NCBI GenBank assembly: GCA_963517825.1
Contig: CAUQGB010000003.1
Span: 1-56,247, forward strand
DNA: 56,247 nucleotides
Reading direction: 5' to 3'
Source of the DNA: Nanogingivalis sp963517825
GTDB lineage: Bacteria > Patescibacteriota > Saccharimonadia > Saccharimonadales > Saccharimonadaceae
The position numbers and the translations under genes were made by a program. Of the stretch, positions 8,758 to 17,094 are shown one piece after another. Each line of letters starts with the position of its first letter. Within the stretch, counting starts at the first letter, position 1. The notes below the pieces were generated by a model. That model was given only the letters and a program-made list of their open reading frames with translations, was not told the origin of the DNA and searched no databases.

Positions 8758-10281
8758 TTATAACCTTTCACGAATCAATTTTTGTGCCAAAGCTGGATTC
8801 GCCTTACCTTGTGACTTTTTCATAATCTGACCAACCAAAAAGCCGATTGCTTTATCATTACCATTTCGAATATCTTCGATTGCTTTTTGTGAAGCTGAGT
8901 CCGCTAAAACCTCATCAACGATTTTTGCAATAGCACCCTCATCCGAAACTTGAAGTAAATTCATTTTTTCAGCAATCTTTTCCGGCATAAACTCTAGATT
9001 TTCATCATCAAGCATTGCCAAGAAAATTTGATGACCACCATTAGAGCTTACTTTTTTATCGTGGACTAAGTGAGCCAAAAGAGTTAATCGGCGAGGACCA
9101 ACATAACCTTTATAAACTTTATTCATATCGAGTTCTTCGCTTGGTGTTGAAGCAAACCAATTAAAGATTCGCTTCATATTTTCTTTATGTTCTTCAAGTG
9201 TGTATTCTGGTAGGAACTCTCTAATAGTCTCTAACGCATTCTCCTGTCCATTCTCCCAAGGACCATCACCCCAAGTCGCAAGGAGTAGTTCAGCGATTCG
9301 ATAATCACTCAAGGCGTATTCAACCACAGAACTATCAAGCCCGAAAACACTAAATTTTTCGCGAAAATAATCTGGCATAATTGGAAATTGCGCCTGCATT
9401 TTCGAAATTTCTTCATCACTCAAAACAATCGGTGGAATATCTGGATCGGGCATATATCGGTAATCTTGAGCTTCTTCTTTACTTCGTTGCAAAACTGTTT
9501 TTTGCTCGTCGTCAAGCCAACCGCGGGTTTCCTGCTTAATTTTTTCACCTTTTTCGAGTAACTTAACTTGACGTTCAAATTCATACTGAGCTGCACGCTC
9601 TACACTTCGAAAACTATTTAAGTTTTTAATTTCAGTTCGCGTTCCAAGCTTTTCTTCACCAAATTTTCGCGCTGAAATATTTACATCAAAACGCATATTT
9701 CCTTGATATAAATCACCATTTGTCACATCTGCAAAAACCATTCGCTTATGTAATTCTTCAGCATATGCTCGCGCCTCCTCAGCTGAATGAATATCAGGCA
9801 TCGAAACAATTTCAATTAAAGGAGTTCCGGCTCGATTTAAATCAACCAAAGAATGATCGCCAAAATGTGTTAATTTTCCAGCGTCTTCTTCCAAATGAGC
9901 ATGCTCAATTCGAACTCTCACATTTTTACCATTCGAAAGTGGAGCAATAATCTCACCCTCACCAATAATTGGCTGATAAAGCTGTGAAGTTTGATAACCT
10001 TTTGGTAGATCTGGGTAAAAGTAATGCTTTCGGTCAAATCGGCTAACATTAGCGATTTTCGCATTTAATGCTTTTCCCGCACGAACAGCCAAACGAACCG
10101 CCTCTTTATTTAGAACCGGTAACATTCCAGGCAAACCGAAATCAATCGGCGAAGTTGCCTCGTTTGGTGATTTTTCGCGTGCATCATTATCGCTACCGCT
10201 AAAAAGTTTGGTTTTTGTTTTTAGCTGAACATGACATTCAATACCAATCGTCATTTCGTATTTTTTTAAAATATCTTCCAT
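8758..10281 (-). CDS. gatB: Asp/Glu-tRNA(Asn/Gln) amidotransferase subunit B
   Basis: 507 aa. The signature GIECHVQLKTKTKLFS is at the N-terminus, followed by LPGxLPVLN. A GatB/YqeY helical domain for tRNA recognition is at the C-terminus (FLVGQIMKKSQGKANP). The subunit activates mischarged Glu-tRNA-Gln (and/or Asp-tRNA-Asn) for transamidation with ammonia from GatA. With GltX in the same window this points to the indirect route to Gln-tRNA. The start codon overlaps the stop of the upstream HEPN-like gene by one base. Confidence 0.96.
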   Translation of the reverse strand: MEDILKKYEMTIGIECHVQLKTKTKLFSGSDNDAREKSPNEATSPIDFGLPGMLPVLNKEAVRLAVRAGKALNAKIANVSRFDRKHYFYPDLPKGYQTSQLYQPIIGEGEIIAPLSNGKNVRVRIEHAHLEEDAGKLTHFGDHSLVDLNRAGTPLIEIVSMPDIHSAEEARAYAEELHKRMVFADVTNGDLYQGNMRFDVNISARKFGEEKLGTRTEIKNLNSFRSVERAAQYEFERQVKLLEKGEKIKQETRGWLDDEQKTVLQRSKEEAQDYRYMPDPDIPPIVLSDEEISKMQAQFPIMPDYFREKFSVFGLDSSVVEYALSDYRIAELLLATWGDGPWENGQENALETIREFLPEYTLEEHKENMKRIFNWFASTPSEELDMNKVYKGYVGPRRLTLLAHLVHDKKVSSNGGHQIFLAMLDDENLEFMPEKIAEKMNLLQVSDEGAIAKIVDEVLADSASQKAIEDIRNGNDKAIGFLVGQIMKKSQGKANPALAQKLIRERL

Positions 10282-10697
10282 TAAATTGCTCCTAAATCCT
10301 TCAAAGCCTGTTTAAAACTATTCATTGCACGGCGCGTTTGGTCGAAATTAATCTGTGCGTCATTTTCGTGTGCGATAACATTTCGAAGTTTATGTGCGTG
10401 CCAAATTGAATTCGGACTCGAAAATTTATCTTTCGAATTCTTCAATCGCTCACCCATCGTCTGTCCAGAAATTCGCAATTCTCGCATTGCAGTATCAACC
10501 AATTTATCAGCATTGATTAATGCCAAATGCCAAGTCGCTGGCTCATCTTTTTTAATCGAATTCTCAATCTTCAACCAATCTCCCTGAAATTTCAATTTAT
10601 CAAGTTGGATTTTCTCCGTTTTTGTAATTCCAATAAAGAAAAACAAAAGTGCAGCACAAATCAGAATAGAAACCGAAAGAATTACCAAATCCATCAA
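10281..10697 (-). CDS. membrane-anchored HEPN-like protein inside the gat operon
   Basis: 138 aa. One N-terminal transmembrane helix (LVILSVSILICAALLFFFIGI) is followed by a soluble helical domain containing LRNVIAHE, an R-x4-H motif of the kind found in HEPN nucleases and RNA-binding proteins, and by C-terminal RRAMNSFKQALKDLG. It overlaps gatA by 4 nt and gatB by 1 nt, so it is co-translated with them. No described GatCAB partner has this form. Whether the HEPN motif is catalytic is unknown. Confidence 0.7.
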   Translation of the reverse strand: MMDLVILSVSILICAALLFFFIGITKTEKIQLDKLKFQGDWLKIENSIKKDEPATWHLALINADKLVDTAMRELRISGQTMGERLKNSKDKFSSPNSIWHAHKLRNVIAHENDAQINFDQTRRAMNSFKQALKDLGAI

Positions 10698-12094
10698 TTA
10701 TCCTCCAAATCATCAGCCAAAGCTAAAATTTTCGCATCCGACTCCATTTTTCCAATAATTTGAACGCCGACAGGTAAACCGTTTTCCGTTTTTCCAGCCG
10801 GAACCGAAACCGCAGGCAATCCCGCAAGCGACGCCGGCACACTTAAAATATCCGCAAGATACATTTTTACTGGATCATGCGCATTTTCACCAATTTTAAA
10901 AGCTGGAGTTGGAGCAACTGGGCCAACCAAAAAATCAACTTCTTCGAAAAGTTTATTAAACTCATCAATTAATAAAGTTCGCGCTTTTTGAGCTTTTAGA
11001 TAATACGCATCATAAAATCCACTCGAAAGTACATATGAACCAATCATGATTCGGCGTTTATTTTCCGCTTCAAAACCTTCATCGCGAGACTTTCCGAAAA
11101 CCTCACCCAAGTTTTTTGCATTTTTCGAACGTAATCCATAACGAATTCCATCATATCGCGCTAAATTCGAAGAAACCTCTGCTGGTACAACAATATAGTA
11201 AATTGCCAAAGAATATTTACTCATAGGCAAAGAAACTTCCATAATTTCATGGCCAGCTTTTCGCATTTTTTCAATATATTCCTCGGTAGTTTTTCGAACC
11301 TCAGGATCAACACCTTTACCCAAGAACTCTTTAACAACACCAATTTTAGCTTTTTGAGGTGCAGATTCTTCTTGCCAAAAATCTGGCAAAGTCATCGCAT
11401 CGCGAGAATCAAGCCCTGCCATTACACGCATTACAAGTTCACTCTCTTTAGCAGTCTTCGCAAAAACACCAATCGTATCAGTTGAAGATGCCATCGCTAC
11501 AACACCAAATCGCGAAACCGTTCCATAAGTCGGCTTCACACCATAAACACCATTAAAGCTGGCAGGCTGACGAATCGATCCACCAGTGTCTGTTCCCAGC
11601 GCAAAAGGCACAACATCGAGCGCCGTGACTACTGCCGATCCACCAGATGATCCACCCGCAACACGAGTTTCATCGACTGAATTTTTTGTTACGCCAAAAG
11701 CTGAGTTTTCCGTTGAGCCACCATGCGCAAAAGCGTCCAAATTCGATTTTCCAATACAAATAGCACCCGCTTTTTCAAGTTTTTCAACCGCAGTCGCTTG
11801 AATTGGTGTTTCGAAATTCTCCAACATTTTACTTGAAGCTGTTGAAGGTGAACCAAAAACTAAAAAATTATCCTTTGCAACAAAAGGAACACCAGCTAAT
11901 TCACCAACTTTTTCACCTTTCGAAATTTTCTCATCAATTTCTTGAGCACGCGCCAAAGCTAGCTCCTCAGTTAAACTCGTAAAAGCATTAAATTTTTCAA
12001 TTTCTTTAGCTTTCGAAATCGCTTCTTTAACAAATTCAACAGCGGTTTTCTTTCCGCTCAAAATCTGCTCCCTAATTTCAAAAATATTCGTCAT
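10694..12094 (-). CDS. gatA: Asp/Glu-tRNA(Asn/Gln) amidotransferase subunit A
   Basis: 466-aa amidase-signature enzyme that hydrolyses glutamine and passes ammonia to GatB. The Ser-cisSer-Lys triad is visible: Lys in VAKDNF, the glycine-serine-rich GGSSGGSAVVTA, and DTGGSIRQPASF. Length is slightly below the usual 480-490 aa. It follows gatC by 7 nt and overlaps the HEPN-like gene. Confidence 0.96.
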   Translation of the reverse strand: MTNIFEIREQILSGKKTAVEFVKEAISKAKEIEKFNAFTSLTEELALARAQEIDEKISKGEKVGELAGVPFVAKDNFLVFGSPSTASSKMLENFETPIQATAVEKLEKAGAICIGKSNLDAFAHGGSTENSAFGVTKNSVDETRVAGGSSGGSAVVTALDVVPFALGTDTGGSIRQPASFNGVYGVKPTYGTVSRFGVVAMASSTDTIGVFAKTAKESELVMRVMAGLDSRDAMTLPDFWQEESAPQKAKIGVVKEFLGKGVDPEVRKTTEEYIEKMRKAGHEIMEVSLPMSKYSLAIYYIVVPAEVSSNLARYDGIRYGLRSKNAKNLGEVFGKSRDEGFEAENKRRIMIGSYVLSSGFYDAYYLKAQKARTLLIDEFNKLFEEVDFLVGPVAPTPAFKIGENAHDPVKMYLADILSVPASLAGLPAVSVPAGKTENGLPVGVQIIGKMESDAKILALADDLEDN

Positions 12095-12101
12095 AATTCT
12101 C

Positions 12102-12395
12102 CTATAAAACCTTTGGAACTTTCACCTGATTATCTTCAACATTTTTACCAGCAAGCTTTAAAAGTTCATCTCGCTTAACACCGTAATCATTAATTTCATC
12201 CTCGCGCCAAACATTTTGATTTTTCGAAACCGAATAGGTCGGCTCAACACCATCTGTATTGAGTTCACTAAGTTGCTCGATATATTCAACAATATTCCCC
12301 AAATCAGTTTGAAGATTCGAAATTTCTTCTTCACTTAGCGAAATACTCGAAAGCTCCGCCAAATGCTTAACTTCGTCTTTTGATATTCTTTCCAT
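12102..12395 (-). CDS. gatC: Asp/Glu-tRNA(Asn/Gln) amidotransferase subunit C
   Basis: 97-aa belt subunit with the family pattern VKHLAELSSISLSEEEI and LSELNTDGVEPTYSV. It stabilises the GatA-GatB complex. It is the first gene of the gatC-gatA-HEPN-gatB operon. The start MERISKDEVKH matches the family N-terminus; no strong Shine-Dalgarno is visible. Confidence 0.93.
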   Translation of the reverse strand: MERISKDEVKHLAELSSISLSEEEISNLQTDLGNIVEYIEQLSELNTDGVEPTYSVSKNQNVWREDEINDYGVKRDELLKLAGKNVEDNQVKVPKVL

Positions 12396-12457
12396 ATCAA
12401 CAAGTATATCACTTTTTTAAATATTTTTAAAGTGTTGAAAATAAGCATAAAAAATAT

Positions 12458-12514
12458 TGTTTTTTTTGGTTTTGCGTATGTTATAATATTTATGTTTTCG
12501 TATTTTGAAAACAT
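12458..12514 (+). promoter_or_regulatory. promoter and 5' stem-loop of secreted-peptide module 1
   Basis: TTGTTT (12458-12463), an 18-nt spacer and a perfect TATAAT (12482-12487). The predicted transcript begins with an 8-bp hairpin, ATGTTTTC (12492-12499) pairing with GAAAACAT (12507-12514), which may protect the mRNA. A strong AAAGGAGG lies near 12528-12535. Confidence 0.65.
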
Positions 12515-12540
12515 GGCACATTTCAAAGGAGGAATTTCTT

Positions 12541-12927
12541 ATGAAGTTCAAAAAGTTTTTATTTGGTGGTGCAGTAGTAGCTGCTTCAGTAGTTGCAACA
12601 AGCCTTATTACGACACAACCAGTTTATGCGGCTGGTGGTAATGTATTTGATGGAAACAGACGGCCTATCGTAGATATGTGGGTAGAAGTTCAAGGTGGAC
12701 GCTCAGGCTGAGCAGAACTCCGCGGCTCAGGAAGTAATAGAACTTGGTATTACGATACCTAAGGTAAACCTTATCAAGTTCATGTAGGAGTTGGAGGAAC
12801 GCCGCAAAGGTGGGGCTCCAATATCAAATCTGGATGGAATTATAATCAAGGAAGAGCTGTTCAAGTCAACACTGGCTACAGTTATTGGCACAAAACCAAC
12901 GTAATAAATGTATCGCCTTCAAGATAA
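12541..12927 (+). pseudogene. secreted peptide gene interrupted by two in-frame stops (module 1)
   Basis: The ATG at 12541 follows AAAGGAGGAATTTCTT. The product begins with a textbook signal peptide (Lys-rich start, alanine/valine core, cleavage near PVYA-AGG). The frame is stopped by TGA at 12709-12711 and TAA at 12760-12762, yet remains open and protein-like to TAA at 12925-12927. The downstream part is rich in Trp, Tyr and Gly (RTWYYDT, VGVGGTPQRW, WNYNQG). No frameshift is needed. The same sequence pattern recurs at 20336-20590. Either the gene is freshly inactivated, yielding at most a 56-aa precursor, or the stops are read through. I do not recognise the family; the organisation recalls small bacteriocins of the lactococcin 972 type, but this is inference only. 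Confidence 0.75.
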
Positions 12928-12944
12928 AATCCCTTCAATGTCCT

Positions 12945-12972
12945 GAGTAAGACTAAAACTGCTCTCTTTTTT
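12945..12972 (+). terminator. short hairpin with T-run between peptide and partner gene
   Basis: GAGTA (12945-12949) can pair with TGCTC (12960-12964), followed by a T-rich run. The stem is weak and perhaps partial. The preceding CCTGAGTAAGACT is conserved at the second module. Confidence 0.45.
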
Positions 12973-12994
12973 ATGTTTAACAGAGAGGATATTT

Positions 12995-13168
12995 ATGAAA
13001 AAATCATTAAAAATAGGACTTATAGCATTAATAGTAATCACAATTTTAAATACAATAGCAATTATTTTTATCTATTCGCGAGCAACCGATGCTTTTGACG
13101 ACCTATATAAAAAGACAATAAATTCTCAAGCAGAAATAGAAAAAATCAAAACTCAATTACAAAAATAA
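12995..13168 (+). CDS. 57-aa single-pass membrane protein, partner of secreted peptide (module 1)
   Basis: The ATG is 5 nt after AGAGAGGA. Layout: short Lys-rich N-terminus, one hydrophobic helix (IGLIALIVITILNTIAIIFIY), then about 30 residues ending in a Glu/Lys/Gln heptad-like helix (SQAEIEKIKTQLQK). A protein of the same design and position follows the second module. Its constant place behind a secreted peptide suggests an immunity, export or sensing role (inference). The stop codon sits in the stem of the terminator. Confidence 0.7.
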   Translation: MKKSLKIGLIALIVITILNTIAIIFIYSRATDAFDDLYKKTINSQAEIEKIKTQLQK

Positions 13169-13185
13169 CCCAAAAGGGTTATTTT
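13162..13185. terminator. intrinsic terminator
   Basis: AAAATAACCC/GGGTTATTTT, 10-bp stem with an AAAA loop, shared by the membrane-peptide gene and convergent uvrB. Confidence 0.88.
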
Positions 13186-15159
13186 TTACGCCATCTTCTT
13201 TCGAATTTCCACAATCTGATCTCGCAAATCTGCCGCCTCCTCGAAAAGCAAATTCACACTGGCAAGATTCATTTGGTTTGTTAAATCTTGAATCAAGTTA
13301 TCCCATTCTTCACGCGGAATTTTTCTTAAGTCCAGTTTTGGTCTTTTATCTTTTTGCGGAATAATTGCGCGCAAACCTTCGCTAATTTCACTCGCAACGC
13401 TTTTCGGTGTAATATTGTTTTTTAAATTATATTCTTTTTGGATTTCTCGTCGCCGATTCGTTTCGTCGATCGCAAGCTTCATTGAACGAGTTATTTTATC
13501 GGCATACATAATCACTTTTCCTTCTTCGTGCCTAGCTGCTCGCCCGATCGTTTGAATTAATGCACTTTCTGAACGCAAGAAACCTTCTTTATCCGCATCT
13601 AAAATTGCAACCAAACTAACCTCTGGCAAATCCAAACCCTCACGCAAAAGATTAATTCCAACGAGAACATCATAAGTTCCTTCGCGTAAATCACGCAAAA
13701 TATCACCACGCTCCAAGGTGTCAATTTCGCTATGGATATACGCTGTTTTTATCCCGTTTTCTTCCAAAAATCCACTCAAATCTTCAGCCATCCTCTTAGT
13801 CAGAGTTGTAACCAAAACTCGCTGACCTTTCGAAATCCGTTTTTGAATTTCCTCCATTAAATCGTCAACTTGACCTTCAATTTTTCGAACTTCAATTTCA
13901 GGGTCTAATAGTCCCGTTGGACGAATAACTTGCTGAGCTGGTTTTGGTGAATGCTCAAGCTCAAAATCGCCAGGGGTTGCCGAAACATAAATCGCCTGAT
14001 TAATATGTTTATAAAATTCATCAAAAGTCAAAGGTCGGTTATCGAGAGCCGAGGGCAAGCGAAAACCATTATCCACCAAAACAGTTTTACGCGCTCGGTC
14101 ACCGTTAAACATCCCTCGAACTTGTGGTAGAGTCATGTGCGACTCATCAACTAAAAGCAAAAAATCATCCGGAAAATAATCCAGCAAAGTTGCGGGTTGC
14201 TCACCAGGTGCGCGCTCGGTTAAATATCGCGTATAGTTTTCAATACCTTTTACAAATCCAGTTTCTCGAAGCATTTCAAGGTCATATTTTGTACGCTGAG
14301 CTAATCGTTGCGCCTCAAGATATTTTTTGTTTTTTTCGAAATATTCATATCTCGCATAAAATTCCTTCTCAATTTGTGGAATTGCTCGATCAATAATTTC
14401 TTTTGGCGTAGCATAGTGAGAGTTCGGAAAAATATCAAAAAATTGCGGTTTTTCAAGAATCTCACCTGTGAGTGGATTGGTGATTATTAGTCTATCGATT
14501 TCATCACCAAAAAATTCCACCCGCACTGCCAAATCCGATCCCGCAGTGAAAATATCTATCGTATCACCACGAACCCGAAAAGTTCCGCGAGAAAAATCAA
14601 CATCGTTTCGTTCATATTGAATATCCTTCAAATGTCTCAAAAATTTATCTCGGTTATACCGCATTCCAGGTTTGATATGTAACGCCATTTGCATATAGCT
14701 TGCCGGCGAACCGATGCCGTAAATACAGCTAACGCTCGAAACAATAATCGTATCGCTCCGAGTTAACAACGCCTCGGTTGCAGCGTGTCTAAGTTTTTCG
14801 ATCTCTTCATTTATTCGCGAATCTTTTTCAATATATGTATCCGTACTTGCAATATAAGCTTCTGGTTGGTAATAATCAAAATAGCTCACAAAATAATGAA
14901 CTTCATTTTCAGGAAAAAACTTTTTAAACTCACCGTAAAGCTGAGCAGCAAGAGTTTTATTATGCGCCAAAATTAAAGTTGGTTTTTGAGTGGCTTGAAT
15001 AATATTTGCCATTGTAAAAGTTTTGCCTGAGCCAGTTACACCCAACAAGGTTTGTTCATGTTCACCTTTCTTTAAACCCTCAACTAATTGTGAAATTGCC
15101 TGCGGTTGATCTCCGGTGGGCTGATATTTTGATTTTAATTTAAACTCGCGATATTTCAT
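13186..15159 (-). CDS. uvrB: UvrABC system protein B
   Basis: 657-aa helicase-like damage-verification subunit of nucleotide excision repair. Walker A is GVTGSGKT. The beta-hairpin region (SYFDYYQPEAYI), DESH box (LLVDESHMT), helicase motifs V/VI (GINLLREGLDLPE, QTIGRAARH) and the C-terminal UVR motif that binds UvrC (MNLASVNLLFEEAADLRDQI) are all present. The -10 ends 7 nt before the ATG, so the mRNA is predicted leaderless. uvrA and uvrC are not in the window. Confidence 0.97.
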   Translation of the reverse strand: MKYREFKLKSKYQPTGDQPQAISQLVEGLKKGEHEQTLLGVTGSGKTFTMANIIQATQKPTLILAHNKTLAAQLYGEFKKFFPENEVHYFVSYFDYYQPEAYIASTDTYIEKDSRINEEIEKLRHAATEALLTRSDTIIVSSVSCIYGIGSPASYMQMALHIKPGMRYNRDKFLRHLKDIQYERNDVDFSRGTFRVRGDTIDIFTAGSDLAVRVEFFGDEIDRLIITNPLTGEILEKPQFFDIFPNSHYATPKEIIDRAIPQIEKEFYARYEYFEKNKKYLEAQRLAQRTKYDLEMLRETGFVKGIENYTRYLTERAPGEQPATLLDYFPDDFLLLVDESHMTLPQVRGMFNGDRARKTVLVDNGFRLPSALDNRPLTFDEFYKHINQAIYVSATPGDFELEHSPKPAQQVIRPTGLLDPEIEVRKIEGQVDDLMEEIQKRISKGQRVLVTTLTKRMAEDLSGFLEENGIKTAYIHSEIDTLERGDILRDLREGTYDVLVGINLLREGLDLPEVSLVAILDADKEGFLRSESALIQTIGRAARHEEGKVIMYADKITRSMKLAIDETNRRREIQKEYNLKNNITPKSVASEISEGLRAIIPQKDKRPKLDLRKIPREEWDNLIQDLTNQMNLASVNLLFEEAADLRDQIVEIRKKMA

Positions 15160-15166
15160 TATTTAT

Positions 15167-15195
15167 ATTTTATAATATATTTTATTAAAAAGCAA
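15167..15195 (-). promoter_or_regulatory. promoter of uvrB
   Basis: Minus strand TTGCTT (15195-15190), 17-nt spacer, TAAAAT (15172-15167), 7 nt before the ATG. No SOS-type operator was recognised. Confidence 0.65.
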
Positions 15196-15197
15196 AA

Positions 15198-15214
15198 CCG
15201 CCCATTTTGAGCGG
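15198..15214 (-). terminator. intrinsic terminator after the DUF805/SHOCT gene
   Basis: Minus-strand CCGCTCA/TGGGCGG pairs fully (one G-U) with a short loop and is followed by TTTTGCTTTTT. Confidence 0.7.
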
Positions 15215-15223
15215 CTAAGCTAG

Positions 15224-15911
15224 TTATATATCTAAAATTTTCTTTTTTGCTTTTTCGAACTCTTCTTTAGTCAAAATTCCTTCATCATAGAGCTTTTTAA
15301 CTTCTCGGAGTTTACTACTATAAGAATCGCTTTCGTCTTTAAAATTTAAAATATTTTCCCTTTCACTCATTACATATCTATATGCTTCAGCAATTTGTGA
15401 GTCATCATAAAAACCCTTACAAATTCTTTTTACATAAGAGCTATCCGTTGGAGTATAAATAAGGAATAACCACATAAACATTCCGTACATAATACAGATA
15501 TATATAAAACTATGACCAATAGTAGCTTCAGAACCGGAGACATCTGTCGATTTATAAAAAATAAAAAATAGAGAGGAGAATAGCATAGCGAAGCCATTTA
15601 TCATAACTAGTATATTTCCCCGCCTCTCATCAACTCCTATATCATTCAACCTACGAAAATCAAGAAATAAGGATAAACTAAAAAGACAAATAAAAATCAA
15701 AAAACTAATCATTACAACAGGACCATAATTACTCAGTAAACCCATAGGAAGAAGAATCTTATTAATTAAACCAATTATAACACTAATAAAAAAAATATGG
15801 TAGAGGATTAATTCTGGGCTCATTAGCCCTACCATCCTTAACAGTTCTAATATATTCAGCCATCTCAAATAAAGCTGGCCTATCTATTAAATTTAAATTT
15901 ATTTTACTCAT
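15224..15911 (-). pseudogene. DUF805-like membrane protein with C-terminal SHOCT, frameshifted near its N-terminus
   Basis: The ATG at 15909-15911 opens a frame giving MSKINLNLIDRPALFE and then EYIRTVKDGRAN, typical of a DUF805-type N-terminus, but this frame stops after about 40 codons. The neighbouring frame carries the rest: PELILYHIFF, several transmembrane helices, FRRLNDIG (compare the RRLHDIG motif of DUF805) and a C-terminal SHOCT-like tail (LREVKKLYDEGILTKEEFEKAKKKIL). The switch point is near 15820. Read alone, the second frame would need a TTG start. A one-base indel in the gene or an assembly error explains this best. Function of the family is unknown. Confidence 0.6.
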
Positions 15912-15947
15912 TTATAACCACTTTCATTATTATGTATTTCTATCTCA

Positions 15948-15976
15948 ATTATATTGTTTTCATTTCTGTAAGTCAA
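15948..15976 (-). promoter_or_regulatory. promoter of the DUF805/SHOCT gene
   Basis: Minus strand TTGACT (15976-15971), 17-nt spacer, TATAAT (15953-15948). A weak GAAAGTGG lies just before the ATG. Confidence 0.75.
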
Positions 15977-15997
15977 TCGCTTCACGCAAAAATCAAA

Positions 15998-16018
15998 AAC
16001 CGCCCAAATTGAGCGGTT
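15998..16018 (-). terminator. terminator of the gap-rpiB-rpe-pfkB operon
   Basis: Minus-strand AACCGCTC/GGGCGGTT stem followed by TTTTTGATTTTT, directly after the LOG-like gene. Confidence 0.8.
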
Positions 16019-16022
16019 AGTT

Positions 16023-16631
16023 TTATCCGTTTCCAGAGCGCTTTTCTGAAAGATGTTCATCGTCTCGTGGCGCAATGAAATCTGAATTTTTCTCATCAAG
16101 TCTTGCAATCACTTTTCGAACGAGTCGTTCTGGGTTGTTGTCGTAGATTATATCTTTCGTTCCCGGCGCTTCAACATTTTGAAGAAGTGTTGGAACATAA
16201 TCAGCAAGCGCTGTACTTCCAAGCAAAATACCGCAAACTTTGCGAGATTCCAAAGCAGTTGCAAGTTCATGAAGTGAGCCCATTCGACCACCAACCGTAA
16301 TCACCGCATCACTCGAAAGAACCAAATGCGTATCACGCCCAACATAACTCATTCCCGTAAAATTAATATAATCAAAAGGCTTAAACGGTAATTTATAGGT
16401 ATTTACATGTTGCCGAAAACTTGAGGCTGGTGAGAAGCCAATACTCAAGCCTGTTCGACCTTTAACACTCACAGCGCCCAAAGCAGCGTGATGCGGTAAA
16501 CCGACCGTTGCGCCAGTTGTTAAAATCTTCCCCTGCCGAACAATCTCTTGCCCGAGCTTAAAAGCTAAATCTCGCGAAGCCAAAACACTATCACCAGTTG
16601 CCGCTCCTGAAACACAAATCTGATATCTCAT
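16023..16631 (-). CDS. SLOG/LOG-like Rossmann-fold nucleotide-binding protein
   Basis: 202 aa. The N-terminus ICVSGAATGDSVLASRDLAFKLGQEI and the motif GGRMGSLHEL (compare PGGxGTxxE of LOG/TIGR00725 proteins) indicate a SLOG-superfamily member. LOG enzymes cleave nucleotide monophosphates such as cytokinin ribotides, but many relatives only bind nucleotides. The canonical catalytic Arg/Glu pair is not obvious, so a phosphoribohydrolase role is uncertain. It is the last gene of the carbohydrate operon. Confidence 0.75.
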   Translation of the reverse strand: MRYQICVSGAATGDSVLASRDLAFKLGQEIVRQGKILTTGATVGLPHHAALGAVSVKGRTGLSIGFSPASSFRQHVNTYKLPFKPFDYINFTGMSYVGRDTHLVLSSDAVITVGGRMGSLHELATALESRKVCGILLGSTALADYVPTLLQNVEAPGTKDIIYDNNPERLVRKVIARLDEKNSDFIAPRDDEHLSEKRSGNG

Positions 16632-16641
16632 TTTTCTCCTT

Positions 16642-17094
16642 TTAAAATAATTTTTCTTCTATTTGTTGAATTGAATAATTCGAAAATTCCCGCTGATATT
16701 CTTCAAGAATTTGCTGCTTTAAGTCTTTTTCGAAAAAAGTTTTTGAATGTTCGGCTAAATTCATTATTCGCTTATTTATTTCAACATCTTTTCTGTTTAC
16801 CGAAACTAAGCCGTCTTCTGCAAAAAATATCGAATTACCAAATTTTCGCCAAAAATCTTCGTTCTTCAACTGGTTTTTTAACGCCAAAAACGCTTCAATC
16901 ATTAAAATATTATCGCCAGAAAATCCCAATTCGTGCTCAATTTCGTGCGATTTTCGATATAATTCTGCCATAATTTGAGCCGAAACGCTCTTTGATTCTG
17001 GTTTTTTAGCTTCTATTTTCGAAACACCAAAATCGAATTTCCTCGCATAAGCGCCTTCTAAACCCAAAAGCTCTGTTAATTTATAGATTTTCAT
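16642..17094 (-). CDS. unknown 150-aa helical protein
   Basis: A soluble, mostly helical, charged protein with no signal peptide or membrane segment. Visible pieces: MKIYKLTELLGLEG at the start, a helical HEIEHELGFSGDNILMIEAF and a C-terminal EEYQREFSNYSIQQIEEKLF. No motif was recognised. It overlaps the pfkB stop by 4 nt (ATGA type), so it is co-translated with the sugar kinase; a phosphate-sugar-linked role is possible but unsupported. Confidence 0.65.
   Translation of the reverse strand: MKIYKLTELLGLEGAYARKFDFGVSKIEAKKPESKSVSAQIMAELYRKSHEIEHELGFSGDNILMIEAFLALKNQLKNEDFWRKFGNSIFFAEDGLVSVNRKDVEINKRIMNLAEHSKTFFEKDLKQQILEEYQREFSNYSIQQIEEKLF

Noticed and set aside
12709..12762. Stop-codon reassignment (TGA as Gly as in Absconditabacteria/Gracilibacteria)
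   Set aside because: The interrupted gene also has TAA, the paralogue has TAG, and all core genes in the window use normal stops without internal TGA.
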